The translations under genes and the position numbers were made by a program. Source: a bacterium (lineage in GTDB: Bacteria; Verrucomicrobiota; Verrucomicrobiae; Limisphaerales; J093). Taken from it: 6,344 nucleotides of DNA. The stretch's first letter is position 1, and every line of letters starts with the position of its first letter. Of this stretch, positions 1 through 5,242 are shown one piece after another. The notes under the pieces are model-generated. The model worked only from the letters and a program-made list of their open reading frames with translations. It searched no databases and was not told the origin of the DNA. Location: assembly GCA_021839785.1 (NCBI GenBank), contig JAKCAB010000479.1, positions 1 through 6,344 on the forward strand, given 5' to 3'.

Positions 1-681
1 GCGCCCCATCAACAGACGCTTGGCGGCCACCACGTAAGCGTTGCCGGGGCCGAAGATTTTTTGCACCGGCCGGATGGTCTCGGTGCCGAGCGCGAGCGCG
101 GCGATGGCTTGCGCGCCGCCCACCCGGTAAATCTCCGTGGCGCCCGCCAGCCGCGCGGCGTAAAGCAAATTGGGATTGATGGCCCCGCTGGCGTTGCACG
201 GCGTGCACACCACGATCTCCGGGCAGCCGGCCACCCTGGCCAGCACGATGGTCATCAGGGCGGTGGACACCAGCGGCGCCGTGCCGCCGGGCACGTAGAT
301 GCCCACCCGGCCGAACGGATCGAATTTCTCGCCCACCTTCCCGCCTTGCGCGTTGCGGGCCGACCAGCCGCGCCGCAGCGATTTCCGGCTGAACCGCTCG
401 ATGTTCCGCGCCGCGAGCGCCAAGGTGCGTCGCAATTCCGGCCCGACTTGTACCGCTGCGCTTAGCAGTTCGGCTTGCGTGACCGCCAACTGGTCGGCCG
501 TCAGTTCCGCGCCGTCGAACCGCTTGGTCAACTCGCGCAACGCCGCGTCGCCCTCGCCCGCCACCGCCTCGATAATCGTGCTAGTGCGCTGTTCGATGGT
601 CGGATCGAAGAGGCTGGAGCCGCGCGCGATGGCGTCCAGCGCCTCGGCGAAACCAGCCTCACGATGGCGAATGACGTTCAT
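1..681 (-). CDS. hisD: Histidinol dehydrogenase, N-terminal half (partial, runs off left edge)
   Basis: HisD is a zinc enzyme that oxidises L-histidinol to L-histidine in two NAD-dependent steps, the end of histidine biosynthesis in the cytoplasm. The frame reads for 227 codons from the ATG at 681 to base 1 with no stop. Family motifs are unmistakable: residues 41-57 hold the GD-AL-R-FDG segment, 120-134 the FDPFGRVGIYVPGG loop, 188-196 GGAQAIAAL, and 211-217 GPGNAYV. Tyr129, Gln191 and Asn214 fit the conserved NAD-contacting residues of the family. Full HisD is about 430 residues, so the C-terminal half, with most zinc and catalytic residues, lies outside the window. The start was chosen because the protein then begins at the usual distance from the GD-AL motif; there is no clear Shine-Dalgarno sequence. 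It is divergent from the SDR gene across 189 bp. Function is near certain from sequence; operon membership cannot be seen. Confidence 0.96.
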   Translation of the reverse strand, partial: MNVIRHREAGFAEALDAIARGSSLFDPTIEQRTSTIIEAVAGEGDAALRELTKRFDGAELTADQLAVTQAELLSAAVQVGPELRRTLALAARNIERFSRKSLRRGWSARNAQGGKVGEKFDPFGRVGIYVPGGTAPLVSTALMTIVLARVAGCPEIVVCTPCNASGAINPNLLYAARLAGATEIYRVGGAQAIAALALGTETIRPVQKIFGPGNAYVVAAKRLLMGR

Positions 682-689
682 TTCGCGCC

Positions 690-718
690 ATACTCGCCAA
701 GGTTTCGGTGGAAGTCAA
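690..718 (-). promoter_or_regulatory. Candidate sigma-70-type promoter for hisD
   Basis: On the minus strand a TTGACT box (713-718, five of six to consensus) is followed after 17 bp by GAGTAT (690-695, three of six). Transcription would start within a few bases of the hisD ATG at 681, implying a leaderless or nearly leaderless mRNA, which fits the lack of a ribosome-binding site there. The -10 match is poor and the call is tentative. Confidence 0.25.
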
Positions 719-804
719 AGGTTCCTTAGCAGAACTCCTAAAGATGAATGTCGCTTCCCGGTGGGGGGCTGTGGCGCTAACCTGCTGGCACCGAACTCCG
801 AAAC

Positions 805-853
805 GGCGGATGCCCGGCGCCGCAGCCTGGCGGCGGCGGGGCCGCGGTCCGCC
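805..853. other. GC-rich two-part hairpin upstream of the SDR gene
   Basis: Bases 813-823 pair with 830-840 over 11 positions with one mismatch around a 6-nt loop. An outer stem of six perfect pairs joins 805-810 to 848-853, with a 2-nt versus 7-nt internal asymmetry between the two stems. The foot of the structure ends 17 nt before the SDR start codon at 871, so it would lie in that gene's leader if transcription begins upstream. There is no T-tract on either side, so an ordinary intrinsic terminator is unlikely. It may be a translation-limiting leader structure or simply chance pairing in GC-rich DNA. Confidence 0.4.
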
Positions 854-870
854 CAAACCGAAGCAAGATT

Positions 871-1581
871 ATGATCAAAACCGCAGTAATCACCGGCGCC
901 GGCAGCGGCGTGGGACGGGCCGTGGCGTTGCGCCTGGCGCGCGACGGCTGGCGCGTGGCGTTGCTCGGCCGGCACGTCGAAACCCTGAACGAAACCGGGG
1001 CCCTCGCAGGCGAGTTGGCGGGGCAATTCGCCGTCATTCCCTGCGATATTCGGGATGCCGCCGCGGTGGCGCGCATGGCCGAACGGGTGGCCGCCGAGTT
1101 GGGCGACGTGGAGTTGCTCGTGAACGCCGCCGGCACGAACGCCCCGCGCCGCAGCCTCGAAGTCCTGTCCTTGTTCGACTACACCGACATGCTCAACACG
1201 AACCTGAATGGCGCCTACTATTGCGTGCAGGCCTTTCTCCCCGGCATGAGACGGCGCGGCTCGGGCACGATCGTGAACATCGTCTCGGACGCCGGCAAAC
1301 TGGCCAGCCCCAAGGCAGGGCCGGCGTACGTCATGTCCAAGTTCGGCCTCGCGGGCCTGACCCAAAGCATCAACGCCGAAGAGCGCGGCAACGGCGTCCG
1401 CGCCTGCGCGATTTTTCCCGGCGACATCGACACGCCCTTGCTCGAAAAGCGGCCGCAGCCGCCCACCGACGAAGCGCGTTCGCGGATGCTCCGCCCGGAG
1501 GACGTGGCCGAGTGCGTGCTGCTGTGCGTGAACCTCCCACCGCACGCCATCGTGGAAGAATTGGTGGTCCGCCCGAGGTGA
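871..1581 (+). CDS. SDR family NAD(P)-dependent oxidoreductase
   Basis: A 236-residue classical short-chain dehydrogenase/reductase, a cytoplasmic Rossmann-fold enzyme that interconverts alcohols and ketones with NAD(H) or NADP(H). The cofactor motif TGAGSGVG lies at residues 8-15, Asp59 sits in the CDI adenine-contact segment, and NAAG at 85-88 is the usual NNAG variant. The catalytic tetrad is complete: Asn111, Ser139, Tyr153 and Lys157 (YVMSK), followed by the PGDIDTP segment at 183-189. Length is typical. Arg34 in LLGRH could favour NADP, but that is a guess. The substrate is unknown; FabG-like or sugar/polyol activity are both possible. The ATG at 871 puts the glycine motif at the normal distance; upstream there is only a weak purine run (AAGCAAG). 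It is convergent with dacB, with 18 bp between stop codons. Confidence 0.93.
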   Translation: MIKTAVITGAGSGVGRAVALRLARDGWRVALLGRHVETLNETGALAGELAGQFAVIPCDIRDAAAVARMAERVAAELGDVELLVNAAGTNAPRRSLEVLSLFDYTDMLNTNLNGAYYCVQAFLPGMRRRGSGTIVNIVSDAGKLASPKAGPAYVMSKFGLAGLTQSINAEERGNGVRACAIFPGDIDTPLLEKRPQPPTDEARSRMLRPEDVAECVLLCVNLPPHAIVEELVVRPR

Positions 1582-1599
1582 ACGGCTGGGAGCGAAGGC

Positions 1600-3156
1600 T
1601 CAATTACCCGGCGCATCGCGCGTGTGCTGGGCCAGGCTGGCCAGCCAGACGGCGACATCGTCGAGTTCGGCCCGCCCGGGCCGCTCCGCCGCGCCGGTCG
1701 GATAGTTGTTCAACAGCAGCGCGAAGGCCAGTGGCTCGCCCGCCGCGGTCGTGACGTAGCCGGCCAGCGTGTTGACCAGGCTCAGACTGCCGGTCTTGGC
1801 GCGGAGGTTTCCCTCGGCCGGTGTGCCGCGCATCCGGGTGCGCAGCGTGCCGTCCACGCCGGCGATCGGCAGCGCGTCGTGGAACACCTTCGCCTGCGGA
1901 TGGCGCGCCATGAATTGCAGCAGGCCCACCAGCGCGCGCGGCGTGACGAGGTCGTGGCGCGACAAACCGGAGCCTTCCTCCAGGCGCACCTCGTCGGGCG
2001 CCAGCCCCGCCTTTGCCAAAAACGCCGCCAACGCGCGCAAGCCAGCCTGCTCGCTCGTCAGGCCCGGCGTTTCCGCGTCCGCCCCGGCCGCGCCGGCCTG
2101 GAACAGCAAAAGTTCCGCATGCAGGTTTTGCGACGGCTTGAGCGTGCGCGCTAGTTCCTCGCTCAATGGCGCGGACATCGTCGCGCCCAGTTCGACCAGG
2201 CGGTTCAAATCGAGCGGCGCTGCTTCGCGCTCGGCGGCATTGACCACACGGACGTGGCCTTGGACCGTGATGCCACCGCGTTGCAGCGCCTGCTTCAATT
2301 CCTCGCCAAACCACGCCGCCGGCCGGTGGACCGAGATCGACTCCGTTGCGCCTCGCGCCCCCACCGGCAGCGTGCCTTTCACCCAGACCACGTTGCCGTC
2401 CAGTGGCCGGTTCACATCGATCCGCCGCGTCCCATTGGTGGCGACGGTCTGGATGAGGTTGCTGACCACGAGGAAGCGCGTGGCTGGAAACAAGAACACC
2501 TCGGCGGGCGAACCCACTTTTCCCGCCGGGCGCACGTGCACGTCGATGGCGTTGTCGTTCACGGTAAGGGCGGAGATTTCCGCGCCGTAGTACCAACGCA
2601 AATCGTCGTATTCCCACCCGGAGCCGATGGCGGGGCCGCGGAAGTAGCTTTCGTCGGCGACCAGATCGCCGGTCACCTGTTTCACCCCGGCGGCTTTCAA
2701 CGCGTCCACCAGCGGCGCGAGCGCGCGGTCCCAATCGCCGCCCACCGCGCTGACCGAGAAGCCGGCGTCGCCACGGCCGTAAAGAATCAAGTCTCCTTTC
2801 AGCGTCCCGCGCGCGTCCGGCCGGGTCGCGGCGTAAAGGGAGGTGCGCACGCGAAAGTCCGGCCCGAGGCAGTCGAGTGCCAGCGCGGTCGTGAACAACT
2901 TGGCGGTCGAGGCCGGCAGGAAAGCCTTGTCGGCATTGGCGCTGAAAAGCGTGCGTCCGGTTTCCAGCGAAACGATGTGGATGCCCCAATACGCGCGCGC
3001 GAAGCGCGGCTCCGAAGCGCGCGCCACGAGGCGTTCGCGCAGGCCGGCGAGCGTTTCCGGCGCGGACGTTGGCTCGCCGGCAAAAACCAGCCAGCCCGCG
3101 AAGACCCACGCGGTGGCGAACCGAACGCGGTATTTGAATGGCGAAGCACGCATCAT
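1600..3156 (-). CDS. dacB: D-alanyl-D-alanine carboxypeptidase/endopeptidase, PBP4 type (peptidase S13)
   Basis: A low-molecular-weight class C penicillin-binding protein that removes terminal D-Ala from peptidoglycan stem peptides and cuts D-Ala-mDAP cross-links in the periplasm. Counting from the ATG at 3156 (518 residues), all three active-site motifs are present: STAK at 83-86 (nucleophile Ser83), SQN at 342-344 and KTG at 454-456. The family segment GSGLSRHDLVTP is at 395-406. Between the first two motifs, residues 162-210 match the S13 insert region (ESYF, YYGAEISAL, NDNAIDV). Residues 1-31 look like a signal peptide: basic stretch, hydrophobic core FATAWVFAGWLVFAG, then a small-residue cleavage zone. 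The ATG at 3153 or a GTG at 3195 (531 residues) are alternative starts; neither has a Shine-Dalgarno sequence, and the GTG would put 13 polar residues before the signal. E. coli DacB is 477 residues, so length is normal to slightly long. Confidence 0.95.
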   Translation of the reverse strand: MMRASPFKYRVRFATAWVFAGWLVFAGEPTSAPETLAGLRERLVARASEPRFARAYWGIHIVSLETGRTLFSANADKAFLPASTAKLFTTALALDCLGPDFRVRTSLYAATRPDARGTLKGDLILYGRGDAGFSVSAVGGDWDRALAPLVDALKAAGVKQVTGDLVADESYFRGPAIGSGWEYDDLRWYYGAEISALTVNDNAIDVHVRPAGKVGSPAEVFLFPATRFLVVSNLIQTVATNGTRRIDVNRPLDGNVVWVKGTLPVGARGATESISVHRPAAWFGEELKQALQRGGITVQGHVRVVNAAEREAAPLDLNRLVELGATMSAPLSEELARTLKPSQNLHAELLLFQAGAAGADAETPGLTSEQAGLRALAAFLAKAGLAPDEVRLEEGSGLSRHDLVTPRALVGLLQFMARHPQAKVFHDALPIAGVDGTLRTRMRGTPAEGNLRAKTGSLSLVNTLAGYVTTAAGEPLAFALLLNNYPTGAAERPGRAELDDVAVWLASLAQHTRDAPGN

Positions 3157-3194
3157 GGGCGCGGTGCCCGGCTCGGGCTTGCCCCGTCGCCGCA

Positions 3195-3217
3195 CCGCGG
3201 CGGCATGGTTGCCGCGG
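3195..3217. promoter_or_regulatory. Perfect 7-bp inverted repeat in the dacB/TPR divergent spacer
   Basis: CCGCGGC (3195-3201) and GCCGCGG (3211-3217) are exact inverted copies around a 9-nt centre. The dyad sits about 40 bp upstream of the preferred dacB start and 65 bp upstream of the TPR gene start, a place where an operator serving both directions could lie. It could also be chance in DNA this GC-rich; no regulator is encoded nearby. Confidence 0.3.
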
Positions 3218-3272
3218 AGCCGGTTCGGCGCGACAAGAATCCGCTTGGCAGGGCGCGCCCGGCCCGTTGAAT

Positions 3273-3277
3273 GGAGG
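3273..3277 (+). promoter_or_regulatory. Ribosome-binding site GGAGG of the TPR gene
   Basis: GGAGG lies 4 nt before the ATG at 3282 and decides the start of the TPR protein against an in-frame ATG at 3138, which would add 48 low-complexity residues and overlap dacB. It is the only strong Shine-Dalgarno match in front of any gene in the window. Confidence 0.7.
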
Positions 3278-3281
3278 CCAC

Positions 3282-3779
3282 ATGCACCCGCTGGAGCCGC
3301 CTGATTCGCATCATGTCCGGGCCGCGTTGGGCTGGCTGGAACTCGACGCTCCGCGCGAGGCCGCCGCCGAATTGGCCCGGCTGTCGTCCGCGGCGGTGGC
3401 GCATCCCGACGCGCTCGAAGCCCGCTGGCGGTTGTGCGCCTGCGAACATCGCTGGGCCGACGCCCTGGCGGTGGCGCAGGAACTTCGCGACGCTCTCCCC
3501 AACAGCCCGGTGGGGTGGATCGACTTGGCCTTCGCCTTGCACGAGTTGAAACGCACTTCGGAGGCGCACACGCTACTTCAACCGGCCGCCAAACGATTCC
3601 CGCGCACGCTTGTCATCCCGTACAATCTCGCCTGCTATTCCTGTCAACTGGGGCACTTGGATGACGCCCGCCGCTGGCTCGAACGGGCGGTGACGTTGCG
3701 CGACCGCGACGCCATCCGTCAGATGGCGCTCGCCGATGACGACCTCGAGCCGCTCTGGCCGGAAATCCGGGCGTGGTGA
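3282..3779 (+). CDS. Small tetratricopeptide-repeat protein
   Basis: A 165-residue, probably cytoplasmic protein made almost wholly of TPR-like helix pairs; no signal peptide or membrane segment. Approximate units are residues 10-43 (alternating small and aromatic positions in ALGWLELDAPREAAAEL), 44-77, 78-110 (GWIDLAFALHELKRTSEAHTLLQPA) and 111-144 (YNLACYSCQLGHLDDARRWLERA). The last two fit the TPR consensus best. A short conserved-looking acidic tail, DDDLEPLW (152-159), ends the protein. TPR proteins act as protein-binding scaffolds; the partner is not evident. I recall similar short TPR proteins in Verrucomicrobiota, so it is probably a lineage-conserved protein of unknown role. It is divergent from dacB and followed by 262 bp without a gene. 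Confidence 0.88.
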   Translation: MHPLEPPDSHHVRAALGWLELDAPREAAAELARLSSAAVAHPDALEARWRLCACEHRWADALAVAQELRDALPNSPVGWIDLAFALHELKRTSEAHTLLQPAAKRFPRTLVIPYNLACYSCQLGHLDDARRWLERAVTLRDRDAIRQMALADDDLEPLWPEIRAW

Positions 3780-3828
3780 GCCCGCGAGAAACAACCGGCC
3801 GGACTTTGCCGGGTCGCGGTGCCCGAAA

Positions 3829-3948
3829 GCCGAAACCCGAAGTTCGAAGGCCGAAGGAAATCCGAATTTCGAAAATCGAATCACCACGCCGTTGCGCGGC
3901 GGTTTCGAATTTCGGCTTTCTTTCGAGTTTCGAACTTCGGGTTTCGGC
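3829..3948. repeat. Long imperfect inverted repeat built of NNNCGAA heptads
   Basis: Two 46-nt arms, 3829-3874 and 3903-3948, are inverted copies matching at 40 of 46 positions; the outer 20 positions are identical. Each arm is a degenerate tandem of 7-bp units. CGAA occurs at 3831, 3838, 3845, 3852, 3863 and 3870 (steps 7,7,7,11,7), and TTCG at 3904, 3911, 3922, 3929, 3936 and 3943 (steps 7,11,7,7,7), an exact mirror. Further CGAA units flank the left arm at 3824 and 3877. The 28-nt loop contains a 5-bp GC stem (3887-3891 with 3897-3901). Open frames through it give low-complexity peptides and are not genes. It fills most of the gap between the TPR and DUF1080 genes and could fold as a cruciform in DNA or a long hairpin in RNA, possibly ending transcription. 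I recall similar CGAA-rich hairpins between genes in Verrucomicrobiota genomes, but no second copy lies in this window. Confidence 0.9.
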
Positions 3949-4041
3949 TTGCTGGCCTTTCGCACCCGCGCTGACTTTTTGCTGGCCGTGGCGGGACGAC
4001 CTCCCACAATTCCCAACCGGATATTCCAGTTGAAGCCCGTT

Positions 4042-4851
4042 ATGAAAATGAACTCTCACCGTTTCCTCGAACGCGTTCAGGCCGGCGGCTTGACGCTCGC
4101 CTGTGCCGTGCTTCCGCTGCTCTGGGTCGGCTGCGCGGAAACCTCGTCCGAGCCTGAAGCAGCCAAGGCTGAGCCGGCGGCCACAGCGCCGACCACCGCT
4201 TCGGCTCCGTCAACCCTCGCCCCGCCCCCGGCGCCCGCCCCCGCGCCCAAGCCGCCGGCCTCGCCCGACCAGGAACTGCCGCCGCTCCCGGCCGGCGAGT
4301 GGCATCCGTTGTTCGACGGCCATTCGCTCGACGGCTGGACGGTGACCGATTTCGCCGGGCACGGCGACGTGCAGGTCAAAAACGGCGAGATGGTGTTGAA
4401 CATGGGCGCGATGTTGACCGGCGTAAATCTGGTCAAAACCAACGACGTGCCGACGATGAATTACGAACTGGCCCTCGACGCGATGAAGCTCGAAGGCAGC
4501 GATTTCTTTTGCGCGCTGACGTTCCCGGTGGGCGACACCTGTTGCAGCTTCCTGCTCGGCGGCTGGGGTGGCGGCGTGGTGGGCATCTCCAGCATCGACA
4601 GCAACGACGCCTCGCTGAACGAGACCACCAAGTACCTGAACTTCGAGATGAACCGCTGGTATCGCGTGCGCGTGCGGGTGACCAAGGCCAAGCTCGAGGC
4701 CTGGGTCGGCGCGCTGAAAATGGTGGACGTGCAACTCGAGGGCAAACGCATCACCGTGCGGCCGGGCGAAATCGAGTTGAACCAGCCGTTCGGCATCGCC
4801 ACCTACCAGACCACCGGGGCGATCAAAGACGTGCAGTGGCGGGCGCTGTGA
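4042..4851 (+). CDS. DUF1080 / 3-keto-disaccharide hydrolase-like lipoprotein
   Basis: A 269-residue probable lipoprotein. Residues 1-30 are a signal peptide (basic start, hydrophobic LTLACAVLPLLWVG) ending in a lipobox-like WVGC, with Cys31 as the likely lipid-bearing residue. Residues 35-83 are an Ala/Pro-rich linker, and 86-269 form the DUF1080 domain. The domain opens with the family hallmark LFDGHSLDGW (90-99) and continues with DFFCALTFPVGD, a Gly-rich GGWGGGVVG and WYRVRVRV, typical of its concanavalin-like beta-sandwich. Some family members hydrolyse 3-keto-glycosides; others are uncharacterised and may only bind sugars, so activity is inferred. ATG 4042 is chosen because it gives a complete signal peptide; ATG 4048 is equally possible. 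The Shine-Dalgarno sequence is weak. The small membrane-protein gene begins 14 bp after its stop codon. Confidence 0.88.
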   Translation: MKMNSHRFLERVQAGGLTLACAVLPLLWVGCAETSSEPEAAKAEPAATAPTTASAPSTLAPPPAPAPAPKPPASPDQELPPLPAGEWHPLFDGHSLDGWTVTDFAGHGDVQVKNGEMVLNMGAMLTGVNLVKTNDVPTMNYELALDAMKLEGSDFFCALTFPVGDTCCSFLLGGWGGGVVGISSIDSNDASLNETTKYLNFEMNRWYRVRVRVTKAKLEAWVGALKMVDVQLEGKRITVRPGEIELNQPFGIATYQTTGAIKDVQWRAL

Positions 4852-4865
4852 TTGGGTGCCCAACG

Positions 4866-5201
4866 ATGGACCCTGTGACCGCAGACGGGCACCGAGTATC
4901 GAAGCGTCAACTGCCGGCGCGCGCAATGGGAAGTGTACTATTCTCGTTGGTTTCATTGTCTCTGCTGGTGGCCTACTCGCATCTGCATGCGACAATGCAC
5001 AGGCACTTTCCCCAGATACCAGAGAAAGCGCGGCATGAGTTGTCCTCCGCTTTAACCTACCTGGATATTGCGGAGAGCGTTCTAGCGCTGACAGGGATGG
5101 CTTGGGCGATCTGGGCGTTTCGGACAGAATCGCGCATGGCTGCCTGGCCCGCCGTGTTCTTCGCGATTTTGGCCGTACTGAGCCTGTTAGTTTTGATGTA
5201 G
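4866..5201 (+). CDS. Hypothetical small membrane protein, three predicted helices
   Basis: A 111-residue protein of no recognised family. Hydrophobic stretches at about 21-40 (MGSVLFSLVSLSLLVAYSHL), 66-85 (around SVLALTGMAWAIWAF) and 92-111 (AAWPAVFFAILAVLSLLVLM) suggest three membrane helices, with a His-rich polar stretch between the first two (HLHATMHRH, 39-47). The ATG at 4866 and one at 4926 (the MGSV start) are both plausible, since neither has a Shine-Dalgarno sequence; the shorter form begins directly at helix one. Three 60-base rows over 4921-5100 are 52-55% G+C by count, clearly below the neighbouring genes, and codon choice is less GC-biased, hinting at separate acquisition. The uninterrupted frame plus coherent hydrophobic pattern support a real gene, but its function is unknown. 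Confidence 0.65.
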   Translation: MDPVTADGHRVSKRQLPARAMGSVLFSLVSLSLLVAYSHLHATMHRHFPQIPEKARHELSSALTYLDIAESVLALTGMAWAIWAFRTESRMAAWPAVFFAILAVLSLLVLM

Positions 5202-5217
5202 CCGCTAGTGTACTGAG

Positions 5218-5233
5218 AGTTTAGAACCAAACT
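5218..5233. promoter_or_regulatory. Short dyad just upstream of the FAD oxidoreductase gene
   Basis: AGTTT (5218-5222) and AAACT (5229-5233) are inverted copies 6 nt apart, ending 9 bp before the ATG at 5243. The position suits an operator or small leader hairpin, but a 5-bp dyad can easily arise by chance. Confidence 0.2.
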
Positions 5234-5242
5234 GCAGATACA

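Noticed and set aside
708..1754. 348-codon plus-strand frame overlapping the SDR gene
   Set aside because: Arg/Gly/Pro-rich shadow frame over a gene with an intact SDR motif set.
2254..3270. Long plus-strand open frame antisense to dacB (and similar long frames in 1604-3283)
   Set aside because: They follow from the codon bias of a GC-rich gene: the peptides are rich in Arg, Gly, Pro and Ala without any family motif, while the dacB frame carries all three active-site motifs.
3245..3272. TTGGCA/TTGAAT pair as promoter of the TPR gene
   Set aside because: With a 16-bp spacer it would start RNA downstream of the GGAGG ribosome-binding site, which is inconsistent with use of that site.
3138..3281. 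Upstream extension of the TPR protein to the ATG at 3138
   Set aside because: It would overlap the dacB start, adds low-complexity sequence, and ignores the clear GGAGG before the ATG at 3282.
3768..3784. Hairpin around the TPR stop codon as intrinsic terminator
   Set aside because: The stem is only five pairs and is followed by GC-rich sequence without a T-tract.
3829..3948. CRISPR array
   Set aside because: Units are 7 bp, degenerate and arranged as a mirror, with no 20-40-bp spacers between identical direct repeats and no cas genes nearby.
3773..4033. Open frames through the inverted repeat that could be called small proteins
   Set aside because: The peptides simply mirror the heptad repeat (periodic KPK/EIRIS and FELRVS-like runs) and have no ribosome-binding site; the DNA structure explains them.
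4852..4863. Near-palindrome TTGGGTGCCCAA between the DUF1080 and membrane-protein genes as an operator
   Set aside because: Only 12 bp with a mismatched centre and in no promoter-like context; too weak to call.
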